21,342 nucleotides of DNA, taken from positions 1 through 21,342 of IMG/VR virus record IMGVR_UViG_3300042945_002480. The stretch is one strand, 5' to 3'. This DNA comes from a virus. A program made the translations under genes and the position numbers. Positions 13,478 through 20,388 of this stretch are shown piece after piece; position 1 is the stretch's first letter; each line of letters begins with the position of its first letter. The notes below the pieces were generated by a model that searched no databases, was not told the origin of the DNA, and worked only from the letters and a program-made list of their open reading frames with translations.

Positions 13478-13816
13478 TCACCACTCCACGCGCGCGCCGC
13501 ACTCGTCGTCTTCCCAGACCTCGATCGCAAGAACCGGAAACTGCGAGAGCAATGTTCGAAGAACGATCGCGATGTGCTCACAAGACCTAGCACCCCACTG
13601 GTACTCACCGTCACCGAGAGCGAGACGAACAGCGCGCTGAAGTGTGTGAAACTCAATCTCTCGATCGCCGTCTACGACTGCGCACTCGACCCTGAAGGTG
13701 AACAGATGCCGGTGCTGCTGAGAGAGATATGCGACATCTGCTGGCGCGTTGGGCCAGGCGTGGAATCCGACCTGCCTGTGCGTCACGATGACGCGCGTTC
13801 TGGGAAGTACGGGCAT
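13478..13816 (-). CDS. Divergent QueD-like T-fold protein, 112 aa
   Basis: It resembles the 6-pyruvoyl-tetrahydropterin synthase/QueD fold. GFHAWPNAP gives His19, and QQHRHLFTFRVE gives His35 and His37; these are equivalent to the three zinc-binding histidines of QueD (H14, H27, H29 in the neighbour). SCEHIA (78-83) matches QueD TAENIA, and EVWEDDECGARVE matches the IYETPTSCADY strand with the substrate-binding Glu. The catalytic Cys that precedes HGH in QueD is missing; the only nearby acidic element is D27. From memory, similar FHxWPxAP...HRHxF proteins accompany preQ0 genes in other phages and actinobacteria. ATG 13816 overlaps the folE stop as TGATG with GGAGGT five bases upstream. A role in the deazaguanine pathway is inferred; the reaction is unknown. 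Confidence 0.75.
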   Translation of the reverse strand: MPVLPRTRVIVTHRQVGFHAWPNAPADVAYLSQQHRHLFTFRVECAVVDGDREIEFHTLQRAVRLALGDGEYQWGARSCEHIAIVLRTLLSQFPVLAIEVWEDDECGARVEW

Positions 13817-14412
13817 CACTCACCTCCTGCCAAAAGACGCAGCACTTCCGCGCGCGCTGCGGGATCATCGCGGAATAGGCCGCGAAGCACAGATGTCGCC
13901 ATGTCCATACCGCTCTTGCGCACGCCACGGCAGGAGGCGCAGGAGTGCTCCGCTGTTACGAATACCGCCACAGCTCGCGGCTTTAGGTACTTCTCCAGAG
14001 CATCGGCTATCTGCGAAGTCATCTGCTCCTGTAGCTGCGGGCGCCGTGCATACACATCAACGAGTCGTGGGATCTTGGACAATCCTACGACACGGAGCTT
14101 ACCCGGTGCGCCTGCGGGGATGTACGCAACCGATGCTCTCCCGGTGAATGGCAACAAGTGGTGCTCGCACAAGGAACTGAACGCGATTCGACGTACCGCG
14201 ACGATCTCGTCGTAGTTCCCAGAATCAAACGTCACGCTCAGAAGCTTGTCGACGTTGACCTCCGCGCCCTGCGTCATCTCCAGCATCGCGTCAACGACGC
14301 GGCGAGGGGTGTCGCGGATACCTTCACGGTCCGGGTCTTCGCCGACGTACTCGAGCAACGCGCGAACACCCATCAAGGCAGCCTGCCGCAGCCCAGGATC
14401 ACGCCGAGGCAC
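13816..14412 (-). CDS. folE: GTP cyclohydrolase I FolE, 198 aa
   Basis: It converts GTP to 7,8-dihydroneopterin triphosphate, the first step shared by folate and 7-deazaguanine synthesis. Clear family motifs are GEDPDREGIRDTPRRV near the N-terminus, SLCEHHLLPF carrying the zinc Cys and catalytic His, GLSKIPRLVDVYARRPQLQE, and AEHSCASCRGVRKSG with the second zinc Cys. The canonical C...HH...HxC ligand set is complete, so it should be active as a decamer. The start is set at GTG 14412 because AGAGG lies five bases before it; GTG 14418 and ATG 14373 are alternatives. It overlaps queD by 14 nt and the QueD-like gene by 1 nt, marking one translation unit. A phage copy increases flux to the DNA base. 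Confidence 0.95.
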   Translation of the reverse strand: MPRRDPGLRQAALMGVRALLEYVGEDPDREGIRDTPRRVVDAMLEMTQGAEVNVDKLLSVTFDSGNYDEIVAVRRIAFSSLCEHHLLPFTGRASVAYIPAGAPGKLRVVGLSKIPRLVDVYARRPQLQEQMTSQIADALEKYLKPRAVAVFVTAEHSCASCRGVRKSGMDMATSVLRGLFRDDPAARAEVLRLLAGGE

Positions 14413-14848
14413 GATCACCTCTACAGTAGTCAGCGCAGGAGGTTGGAGTCTCGTAGATCTTGATGTTGGTCACTGAGACACCAGTACCAGCAAGCAGCTC
14501 GCCAGCCCGGTGATGCAGCTCGATGGCGATGTTCTCAGCAGTCGGCTCACCATTGAAGACGTAGGGAGGTCGCTTGCCTAGAGCGACATGCTCGTGCTCA
14601 CAAAACGCCATCAATGCCGCGTCTGCGCGGTTGACCAGCGTGGTGTGATCCCAAGTGTCGTCAATCCACTTGCCTACGCGCTCTTTGATCACGCTGAAGT
14701 CAACAACGCGCCCAACGCTATCAAGTGCTGGCGCGGTGACTGTGATCTCAGCGGCGTACCTGTGCCCATGCAGAGACCCACACTTTGACTCGTGCCGAAG
14801 GACACGGTGCGCGGAGTCCCACTCCAATCGCTTCGTTACAGTGATCAT
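14399..14848 (-). CDS. queD: 6-carboxytetrahydropterin synthase QueD, 149 aa
   Basis: It turns dihydroneopterin triphosphate into 6-carboxy-5,6,7,8-tetrahydropterin, the second step of preQ0 synthesis. All expected residues are visible: zinc ligands H14 (DSAHRV), H27 and H29 (SLHGHRY), catalytic C23 in KCGSLHGH, the DFSVIK strand, the WDHTTL Asp-His pair (67-68), PTAENIA and the substrate-anchoring E133 in YETPTS. Length is within the usual range (about 120-150). ATG 14848 has GGAGG five bases upstream. It begins the modification cassette 70 bases after the SbcC-like gene; that gap has no recognisable terminator, so read-through from the recombination block is possible. Confidence 0.95.
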   Translation of the reverse strand: MITVTKRLEWDSAHRVLRHESKCGSLHGHRYAAEITVTAPALDSVGRVVDFSVIKERVGKWIDDTWDHTTLVNRADAALMAFCEHEHVALGKRPPYVFNGEPTAENIAIELHHRAGELLAGTGVSVTNIKIYETPTSCADYCRGDRASA

Positions 14849-14918
14849 CTAGCCTCCACCCCGCGCTGCGTGTTTCGCAGTAGTCGCGGAAGGTGCCGGT
14901 ACCGTAACCGAGCATCGC

Positions 14919-16568
14919 TCAACTCGCAATCTCGATCCGTCCGCGGTCGACGTGAAGGCGTTGCACTACACGGAGTCGGCGCTTGATTGTGTCGTTGTGA
15001 CTGATCACAACGACACATCGATCTTTGGCGATTTCGTCTAGCACCGAACACGCAGCGTCCACGCCGGGGTCGTCTAGGGCGTCGAAGACCTCATCGAAGA
15101 ACATCGTGCCAGCAGAGACACCTAGAGCAGCCTCCGCGATCTCCGCGAGAGCTAGCATCAGCGCGATGTCGATGCGGCGGCGTTCTCCGCTGCTGGCCGC
15201 AAGGTAGCCGTGACCGTTGCCAGCACCAACAACCTCAAGGGAGATCGCATCCTTAACACCACCGGACGCCTTCTCTGAGTAGGGAGACAGCGCCAACGTC
15301 AGCCCGCCGCCACACAGCCGATCCAACCAAGCATTCGCCACCCCCTCCACGCCACCCAACGCCTGCCCGAGTAGATGTGCACGGACACCCCCCAAAGATA
15401 GGACGCGCTCAGCGGCGCTGAGGTTGGCGCAGGAGGCGCGGAGAGTCTCGACCGCCACCCCCCCACCCGCCAGAGCTTCCTGCGCCTCCTGGGCGGCGCG
15501 GCGCGCGACCGCAAGCGACTTCTGTAGCCGTGCCACTTCCGAAGCAGCCGCCGCAGCCGCACGTTGTCGTTCGGTGAGTGTCGCACGGCGCTCTCGCAGC
15601 GAGAAGACGGCTTGCGTCAGGCGGTTCAACTCCGCGCGGTGTGCACTGATCTGCACCGCCTTCTCGGCTAGCGAGTCCCTAGCGTGAACCTCAGCAGTCT
15701 TCGCCTGCTTGCGCAAGATGCGAAGATGCTCTCCCGAGATAGGCTGTGAGCAGGAAGGGCAGTCGCCCTCGATCTGTTCTGCCTTGCGCGCTCGCGTGTG
15801 CTTCGCTTCGATCTGTGCGCGCGTCTGCCGTATGTCTACGTCCAGCTCACGCTCTGCCAAAGAGACAGCACGCATCTGAGCTTCATGTCGTGCGATCATG
15901 GACTCAAGCTCTTCCAACTCCTCGTCGACCTCGCAATCCGCAGAGTGCTGCACCGCGCCTGCAACAGCCTCCTCCAAGTCCTGAACACGCCGAGTCGTTG
16001 TCTCGTGCTGAGACTCCAAACGCGCCAACGCTTGCTCAGCTTGAGCAAGCTCCTTCGCGCGATCACGAGAGTCGCGATTGACCGCTGCGTGAGCAGTGTC
16101 GAAACGATCCAACCCGAGCAGGTCTTCGAGCAGTCGCTTGCGCTCACCATCGGTCGAGCGAGAGAAGCTGTCTGCGTCAGATGATGAGAAGACATGCGTT
16201 CTGCGCCAAAGAGAATGCGATCCAGCAACCTGCTCAAGCGCTTCTTGCGCCTTCGTTTTGGTCTCAAACTCTGCGGAGCTAGCCAAAGTGGAGAAGTGCA
16301 ACGACGTCTTCGCTTTGACCCGAGCGCGCTTGATGAGGAGCGTCTCCTTACCCACCTCGGTCAAAAGCGCGATCTCTGCACGCTCAGACGCCCAGAGAGG
16401 CTTGCGGCGCAAAGACACATCCCACACGCCGACACTCACGGCCTCGATGATCGAACTCTTACCAGCGCCGTTTGCGCCAGTAACTAGGACCACCCCCGCC
16501 TTTGGTAGAGTGACCTTCGTCTGTGCGTGACTCATCACATTGGTCAGAGCTACTTCCAACACTCGCAT
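14919..16568 (-). CDS. sbcC: SbcC/Rad50-like (T4 gp46-like) ATPase, 549 aa
   Basis: The SMC-type ATPase subunit of a DNA end-processing nuclease, partner of the SbcD-like protein. It has Walker A GANGAGKSS (31-39), a coiled-coil arm running to a zinc hook CPSC at 270-273 and returning, the ABC signature SSGERRR (459-465), Walker B TMFFDEVFDALDD (about 488-500) with the D-loop, and the SHND switch His (about 524). At 549 residues it is short like T4 gp46 (560), not like bacterial SbcC (about 1000). ATG 16568 is chosen for its GGAG six bases upstream and because MRVLEVALTNVMSH is the expected first strand; the frame is open to a TTG at 16583. It overlaps the 124-aa gene by 110 nt. Confidence 0.94.
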   Translation of the reverse strand: MRVLEVALTNVMSHAQTKVTLPKAGVVLVTGANGAGKSSIIEAVSVGVWDVSLRRKPLWASERAEIALLTEVGKETLLIKRARVKAKTSLHFSTLASSAEFETKTKAQEALEQVAGSHSLWRRTHVFSSSDADSFSRSTDGERKRLLEDLLGLDRFDTAHAAVNRDSRDRAKELAQAEQALARLESQHETTTRRVQDLEEAVAGAVQHSADCEVDEELEELESMIARHEAQMRAVSLAERELDVDIRQTRAQIEAKHTRARKAEQIEGDCPSCSQPISGEHLRILRKQAKTAEVHARDSLAEKAVQISAHRAELNRLTQAVFSLRERRATLTERQRAAAAAASEVARLQKSLAVARRAAQEAQEALAGGGVAVETLRASCANLSAAERVLSLGGVRAHLLGQALGGVEGVANAWLDRLCGGGLTLALSPYSEKASGGVKDAISLEVVGAGNGHGYLAASSGERRRIDIALMLALAEIAEAALGVSAGTMFFDEVFDALDDPGVDAACSVLDEIAKDRCVVVISHNDTIKRRLRVVQRLHVDRGRIEIAS

Positions 16569-16833
16569 CGCTAGCTCCCTCAACTGGAACAGAACGCTTC
16601 ACACGAGACAGAGCCACGAGACGCGGTTCTGACTCCCCCTCGATCAACACAAGTACCAGGCTCCAGTACGCTCCCGTCTTGGTAGAGTGACACGGCGACT
16701 CCGCGTATCGTAGAGACGCCGGAGCGCAAACGACGGCACTGACCTCGCGGGGGTTCATGTAGGTTCTGGCGCCCCACTGCTCGACTGAGACTACTACACG
16801 CTCGCCGATCGCAGGCCATTCGGTACGCGGCAT
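16459..16833 (-). CDS. Hypothetical protein overlapping SbcC start, 124 aa
   Basis: Not recognised. The first 80 residues look like a folded strand-rich domain (GERVVVSVEQW, EVSAVVCAPASLRY, GAYWSLVLVLIEGE, PRLVALSRVKRS), perhaps a small barrel. The remaining 40 are Ser/Asp then Gly/Arg-rich, and are read over the first 110 nt of the SbcC-like gene in a different frame, so the tail may be a by-product of that overlap. ATG 16833 has an ideal AGGAG six bases upstream and follows the exonuclease stop by only 8 nt, which strongly supports the gene. Context suggests an accessory to DNA end processing, without direct evidence. Confidence 0.75.
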   Translation of the reverse strand: MPRTEWPAIGERVVVSVEQWGARTYMNPREVSAVVCAPASLRYAESPCHSTKTGAYWSLVLVLIEGESEPRLVALSRVKRSVPVEGASDASVGSSSDQCDESRTDEGHSTKGGGGPSYWRKRRW

Positions 16834-16841
16834 TCTTGCTC

Positions 16842-17441
16842 CTACTGCGAGCCTTCAGGAAGAGTCTTCCGAAGACCGTCTAGATCTAGAAAAGATCGAT
16901 AGAAGCGCAGCTCATCGAGCGCTGCAAGGCAGTCGTCGATTGCTCGGTGCCGGACGCTCGCAGATGGAAAGTAGGTGTCGACCTGCGGACCCACCCAGCG
17001 ACGAACAAGCCCACGAAGCGTTGAGACATCGACGTGCCTGTAGTCGATCCAGCCAGCAAGAGTTGGCATGTGCTCCTTGAGAAACGCCATGTCGAACTGT
17101 GGGCAGAAGCCCGCGATGGTCGCGCTTCCGTAAGCGATCTCCAAGCCTGCCAGGAAGCTGCACGCTCCACGCTCTGCCTCCTGCAACGAAACGAAGTAGC
17201 CATCGTTGAGTTCCGACAGCAAACCGCTCTTGGTGTGCATGTCGAAGACATACCCGCCCAGGCGAAGCCTCGCGCCAGATGGATGCGCCCACGGCGGTTC
17301 TACGTTCTTGCTCCAGTACGCAGTTGATTGCAAAGACACGCCGTCGACAACGCAGATGCCGATCTCCAAGATCGTGTCACGGGTTGGGTGTAGGCCGGTC
17401 GTTTCTAGATCAAGAAAGACCAGGCGAGTGTCTAGTGTCAT
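16842..17441 (-). CDS. Oligoribonuclease-like DEDDh 3'-5' exonuclease, 199 aa
   Basis: A DnaQ-fold exonuclease. ExoI is FLDLETTGL with D11 and E13, ExoII is CPQFDMAFL with D117, and ExoIII is HRAIDD with H165 and D170, giving the DEDDh set. The resemblance to oligoribonuclease (Orn) goes further: the HTKSGLL, HMPTLAGWIDYRHVDVSTLRGLVRRW and DELRFYRSFL segments parallel Orn [32 protein letters not shown] and ELAYYREH. Orn degrades 2-5 nt RNAs; in a phage the enzyme could recycle short oligonucleotides left by DNA end resection or act as proofreading nuclease. ATG 17441 overlaps the previous stop as ATGA and has GGAGGGAG in front; an in-frame extension upstream is dismissed. Confidence 0.9.
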   Translation of the reverse strand: MTLDTRLVFLDLETTGLHPTRDTILEIGICVVDGVSLQSTAYWSKNVEPPWAHPSGARLRLGGYVFDMHTKSGLLSELNDGYFVSLQEAERGACSFLAGLEIAYGSATIAGFCPQFDMAFLKEHMPTLAGWIDYRHVDVSTLRGLVRRWVGPQVDTYFPSASVRHRAIDDCLAALDELRFYRSFLDLDGLRKTLPEGSQ

Positions 17442-17761
17442 CGTGCTCCCTCCAGTGCTCGGGAAGTATCCTCGGCCAGTCGACGAAACAGCGCAGTCAA
17501 CCAGAACAACTGCTTTCCAGTGAGCGGTCGAGGGTTCCCGACGTGAGCGTTGTACTGTGCGTTGACGCTGGAAATGAAGCCGCGCTCCCACTCGTTGAAG
17601 ATCAGCTTAGTAGACATCCAGCGAGTCGACTTCTGCGCTTTCAGCAGAGAGTCGAGCATCAGCTCGATCTGATCCAGCGTGGTGTTCTCCAACAACCACT
17701 CCGGTGCCTCGGCTGGAGGGTTCGACGTAGATTTCGGCTTGCGGTGGTGGCCAACTCGCAT
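17438..17761 (-). CDS. Hypothetical protein, 107 aa
   Basis: Not recognised. After a basic, Pro-rich N-terminus (MRVGHHRKPKSTSNPPAEAP) the protein is mainly helix, with aromatic-rich segments TRWMSTKLIFNEWERGFISSVNAQY and GKQLFWLTALFRRLAED. The phrase LTGKQLFWLTALFRRLAE, together with WERGFISSV, resembles helical segments in phage proteins linked to replication or to DnaG/helicase-type domains, but no family can be named. ATG 17761 has AAGG seven bases upstream and lies 28 nt after the SbcD-like gene; the stop overlaps the exonuclease start as ATGA. It is placed between two nucleases, so an accessory part in DNA end processing is plausible. Confidence 0.75.
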   Translation of the reverse strand: MRVGHHRKPKSTSNPPAEAPEWLLENTTLDQIELMLDSLLKAQKSTRWMSTKLIFNEWERGFISSVNAQYNAHVGNPRPLTGKQLFWLTALFRRLAEDTSRALEGAR

Positions 17762-17789
17762 ACCAGTGCCTTGCGCGATTGTTCCAGAT

Positions 17790-18887
17790 TTACGAAGAAG
17801 CCAGGTAGCGTCTGACAAGCGCAAGAACCTCTCCGCGTGATGCGCCGTCAGGCAGAGCGAACCGCGCAACGTAGGAGTCCACCGCTGCGTCTATCGATGG
17901 AGCACTCCTCGCCAAGCGTGCAGCACCGCGCGCAGCGGCGTTCGCGGCAACACGGTCTGCTTTCACCTCTCCGTCTACGACTACACCTGCCGCAATGAGT
18001 TCGGCGAGCTTCGCTCGCGCTGCTGCCAACCGATCCGGCTGCGCGATGAAAGACAAGTAGATCCGCTCTCCACCCGCAGACAGGTCTGGCAGCTCTGTTT
18101 GGTCAAAGTCCTCGAAGACGCTGCGTAAGAACCGGGGTCCGGGAATGCTGACAACCTCTGGCGCGCGCCCATCCGTGTGCAAGACGACCTTGCCATAGTT
18201 GAGCCCTGGGTTGTCAAACCCTGTGGGCACCAGCGCGCCACACTGCGTGATGAAGCGCGCACCATCGTGCCACTGCTTCGGCGTATGCCAGTTCCCTGCA
18301 TACGCATACTCGAAACCATAGTGCCGCATCAGATCGAAAAGTTGCTGCGCGGAGACCGAGTCCGCAGAGGCTCGCATGAAGTCCGGCGTCTCCTCATCCG
18401 AGATACCTAGATGCAGCAGGAGCGTTCGTGGCCTCAGCTCTCTGATCGCAGCGGCCTCAGCCTCCAACGCACGCGGCAACCAGTCGCTCGCTGCGCCTAC
18501 GCGAAACGGGATCGCTGCGTAGTTCGCCGTCACTGCGGGGCGATCCAACACGGCGTCTGTTGGGTGCCAGTGGAATGGCGCCAGCGCGTTATCCGTGTCG
18601 GCGTCTGACGTGAGATCATGGTTCCCGAGCAGCAGCAAGGGATGCGGAGCGGCGGCGAGCACGCTCATTGCGCCGTACAGTTCACCCACACTCGGCTTGG
18701 AGGTGTCGAAGAGATCGCCGAGTACGACGAGGTTATCCACACCGCGCCCTACGGCGAGATCGACAGCCGAGAGAAGCACGCTCTCGATCTGTCGACAACG
18801 CTCATTTCGCCCGGCGCGCGTCACCCCACCGAAGCGTCGGTGGTTGGCGAGGTGCACGTCTGCAACGAATGCAGCTCGCCAGGTCAA
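17790..18887 (-). CDS. sbcD: SbcD/Mre11-like (T4 gp47-like) nuclease, 365 aa
   Basis: Calcineurin-type metallophosphoesterase, the nuclease subunit that pairs with the SbcC-like ATPase to open and trim DNA ends for recombination-dependent replication. The metal-binding motifs are DVHL (10-13), GDLFD (57-61), GNHD (88-91), LLLHLG (around 155) and GNWHTPKQW (around 200) with the final His. Length agrees with T4 gp47 (339) and SbcD (about 400). The start is a TTG at 18887, overlapping the previous stop as TTGA and preceded by GGAGG at a spacing of 6, which makes it credible despite the rare codon. The C-terminal part is Ala-rich and probably contacts the SbcC-like protein. Confidence 0.94.
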   Translation of the reverse strand: MTWRAAFVADVHLANHRRFGGVTRAGRNERCRQIESVLLSAVDLAVGRGVDNLVVLGDLFDTSKPSVGELYGAMSVLAAAPHPLLLLGNHDLTSDADTDNALAPFHWHPTDAVLDRPAVTANYAAIPFRVGAASDWLPRALEAEAAAIRELRPRTLLLHLGISDEETPDFMRASADSVSAQQLFDLMRHYGFEYAYAGNWHTPKQWHDGARFITQCGALVPTGFDNPGLNYGKVVLHTDGRAPEVVSIPGPRFLRSVFEDFDQTELPDLSAGGERIYLSFIAQPDRLAAARAKLAELIAAGVVVDGEVKADRVAANAAARGAARLARSAPSIDAAVDSYVARFALPDGASRGEVLALVRRYLASS

Positions 18888-19054
18888 GCCTCGCCTCCGC
18901 GTTGAACGACAAGAGGCGAAGCGCTGGTCAGCAGCAGCGTCTCTTCAAACGCTCGGCTGTCTGTCCGGCGTAGCAAAACGACGCGCCAACTTGACTGCAA
19001 CGTGGCGACGACCGCGTACTGCTGATGATCGACATCAATCAGCGTCCCCGTCAT
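18884..19054 (-). CDS. Small hypothetical protein between recA and sbcD, 56 aa
   Basis: Not recognised. It reads MTGTLIDVDHQQYAVVATLQ at the start, then a strand SSWRVVLLRRT, and ends with LLLTSASPLVVQRGGEA. The pattern of short beta-strands suggests a small barrel-like fold. The ATG at 19054 lies inside the poly-Asp coding repeat of recA, where the third frame is full of ATG codons, so the exact start is uncertain and no Shine-Dalgarno is visible; coupling to recA translation is likely. The 3' end provides the GGAGG that drives sbcD, and the stop overlaps the sbcD TTG. Conserved spacing supports a real gene, but evidence is limited. Confidence 0.6.
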   Translation of the reverse strand: MTGTLIDVDHQQYAVVATLQSSWRVVLLRRTDSRAFEETLLLTSASPLVVQRGGEA

Positions 19055-20153
19055 CATCGTCGTCATCATCGTCATCGTCGTCGGTATCATCCAAGTCCTC
19101 CGCTTCGTCATCGGTCCCAGCGTTTACCACGCTCTGCTCTTCCTCCGTTGGAAGCGGCACGCGCGACTGCCAACCCAGCGCCTCAAGCGCCTCAGCGTAG
19201 ACAGCCAGCCCCTCACGGCTAGGACCAGCGAAGCCGTCTGCGCGGCACTTGATCATCTTCATCACTTTGGCGTGCCAGATGGTGCTCCAGATGTTGTTGA
19301 AGCCTGTGGTGTAATCGAGTCGGACCTTCGCCTTGCGCCACGGCGAGCCGAGTCGGTTCTTGACTGCGAGCAGCGTGACGATCTTCGCAGTGTGCTGCCC
19401 TTTGCTATCTTTCACTGCCTTGCCACCGAGAATGGCAAGACGCTGCGAGGCGTAGAACTTGAGCGCGTTGCCGCCTGGTGTGGTCGTGTTGTCGCCGAAC
19501 ATGACGCCGATCTTCGCGCGCACCTGGTTGATGGCGGTGAGGTGCCCGTTGTGCTTGGCCAGCAGCGGTGGAAGCTTCTTCAGTTCATCAGACAGAATGA
19601 GCGGAACGTCTCCCACCTTGCGGTTGCCTGCGTCGCGCTTCTGCCCCTCCGCAGTGACCATTCCCGCCACTGAGTCCCACACGATCTCCATCGGGCCATC
19701 ATCAGCGTCATGTAGTGTGAGCACCTCTCGCATCTGATCGAGAGACTGCTCCAGCGTCGCAGGACGAAGGATCAGCAGTGCGTCCAGGTCGACACCGAAC
19801 ACCTGGGCTCGCGACTCGTCGATGCCGCCCTCACCAGGGGATTCGACCCAGACGCCGATGCCGCCCGCACGCTGCGCTTGCGCAATGGACTGATAGCCGA
19901 AGGAAGTCTTGCCGCTACCTTCAGGACCATAGATCTCCAAAATGCGCCCACGCGGATGACCACCACGCCCAAGAACATAGTGATCCAAGACGTCCACGCC
20001 TGTCGAGACAGTCTCGATCACTTGCTCGCCGGTCGGGATGGCGGCACTCATGCCGCCAAACTTCGACTGGATCATGCGAGCCATCGCAGCGGTGCGTGAC
20101 TCACTCTTCGCACTCGGCTTTCGCGCCGCAGTCTTCTTCGCGCCCTTCTTCAT
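19035..20153 (-). CDS. recA: RecA/UvsX recombinase with poly-Asp tail, 372 aa
   Basis: ATP-dependent strand-exchange protein. It has Walker A GPEGSGKTS (76-84), a catalytic-type Glu at 104 in VWVESPGEGG, Walker B MEIVWDSVAG (165-173), and the DNA-binding L1/L2 region around INQVRAKIGVMFGDNTTTPGGNALKFYASQRLAI, very close to bacterial RecA. So it is RecA-like rather than T4 UvsX-like. The C-terminus is unusually acidic, with 11 consecutive Asp (19050-19082) then GDAD; acidic RecA tails restrain DNA binding and the length here would strengthen that. ATG 20153 has GGAGG at a spacing of about 6. It is encoded with SSB and the SbcCD-like pair, giving a full recombination set. Confidence 0.95.
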   Translation of the reverse strand: MKKGAKKTAARKPSAKSESRTAAMARMIQSKFGGMSAAIPTGEQVIETVSTGVDVLDHYVLGRGGHPRGRILEIYGPEGSGKTSFGYQSIAQAQRAGGIGVWVESPGEGGIDESRAQVFGVDLDALLILRPATLEQSLDQMREVLTLHDADDGPMEIVWDSVAGMVTAEGQKRDAGNRKVGDVPLILSDELKKLPPLLAKHNGHLTAINQVRAKIGVMFGDNTTTPGGNALKFYASQRLAILGGKAVKDSKGQHTAKIVTLLAVKNRLGSPWRKAKVRLDYTTGFNNIWSTIWHAKVMKMIKCRADGFAGPSREGLAVYAEALEALGWQSRVPLPTEEEQSVVNAGTDDEAEDLDDTDDDDDDDDDDDGDAD

Positions 20154-20292
20154 TCATGGCCTCCGTGCCGCGCACGAGAGCAAGCTCAAACGCGGCACGC
20201 AGGCCATGACCCTGCGGGTAGTCGAAGCGGCGAGGGTAGTATGAGTGTGCAGAGCCTTGTGCTGCCTCTTGACCCTCGCGACTTCGTTTCAT
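20101..20292 (-). CDS. Possible small gene upstream of recA, 63 aa
   Basis: Not recognised. The core AHSYYPRRFDYPQGHGLRAA followed by FELALVRGTEA has protein-like composition and an amphipathic helix; the last 18 residues are very acidic (NEEGREEDCGAKAECEE) and are read across the start of recA in another frame, overlapping it by 53 nt. ATG 20292 has only CAGG nearby and lies directly after a hairpin; the frame is open to 20346. Without it, 235 bases between the ssDNA-binding gene and recA would be empty, unusual in this compact genome. It also contains the recA Shine-Dalgarno. Treat as plausible but unproven. Confidence 0.5.
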   Translation of the reverse strand: MKRSREGQEAAQGSAHSYYPRRFDYPQGHGLRAAFELALVRGTEAMNEEGREEDCGAKAECEE

Positions 20293-20295
20293 CCT

Positions 20296-20315
20296 GACGG
20301 GCCTACCAGCCCGTC
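20296..20315. other. Stem-loop GACGGGC-N6-GCCCGTC
   Basis: A perfect 7-bp GC-rich inverted repeat with a 6-base loop lies in the gap after the ssDNA-binding gene, ending three bases before the ATG of the possible 63-aa gene. It has no T-run on either strand, so it is not a complete intrinsic terminator. It could slow ribosome access to that start or act as an mRNA processing or stability element between two highly expressed genes. Confidence 0.45.
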
Positions 20316-20388
20316 GTGCCAGCAACCACCGCCTGCGATCTACCACTCGCGAGCGGTCCCTCGGACAGAGCGATGCTGCCGGATGACG

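Noticed and set aside
14849-14918. Small palindromes (ctgcg-N5-cgcag and cggtaccg) before queD, considered as a terminator or promoter
   Set aside because: Stems are only 5 bp or shorter, no T-run follows and no convincing -35/-10 pair was found, so no feature is called.
19038-19088. Short-period repeat that could suggest a CRISPR or VNTR array
   Set aside because: It is the GAC/GAT codon run of the acidic RecA tail; there are no spacers or longer repeats.
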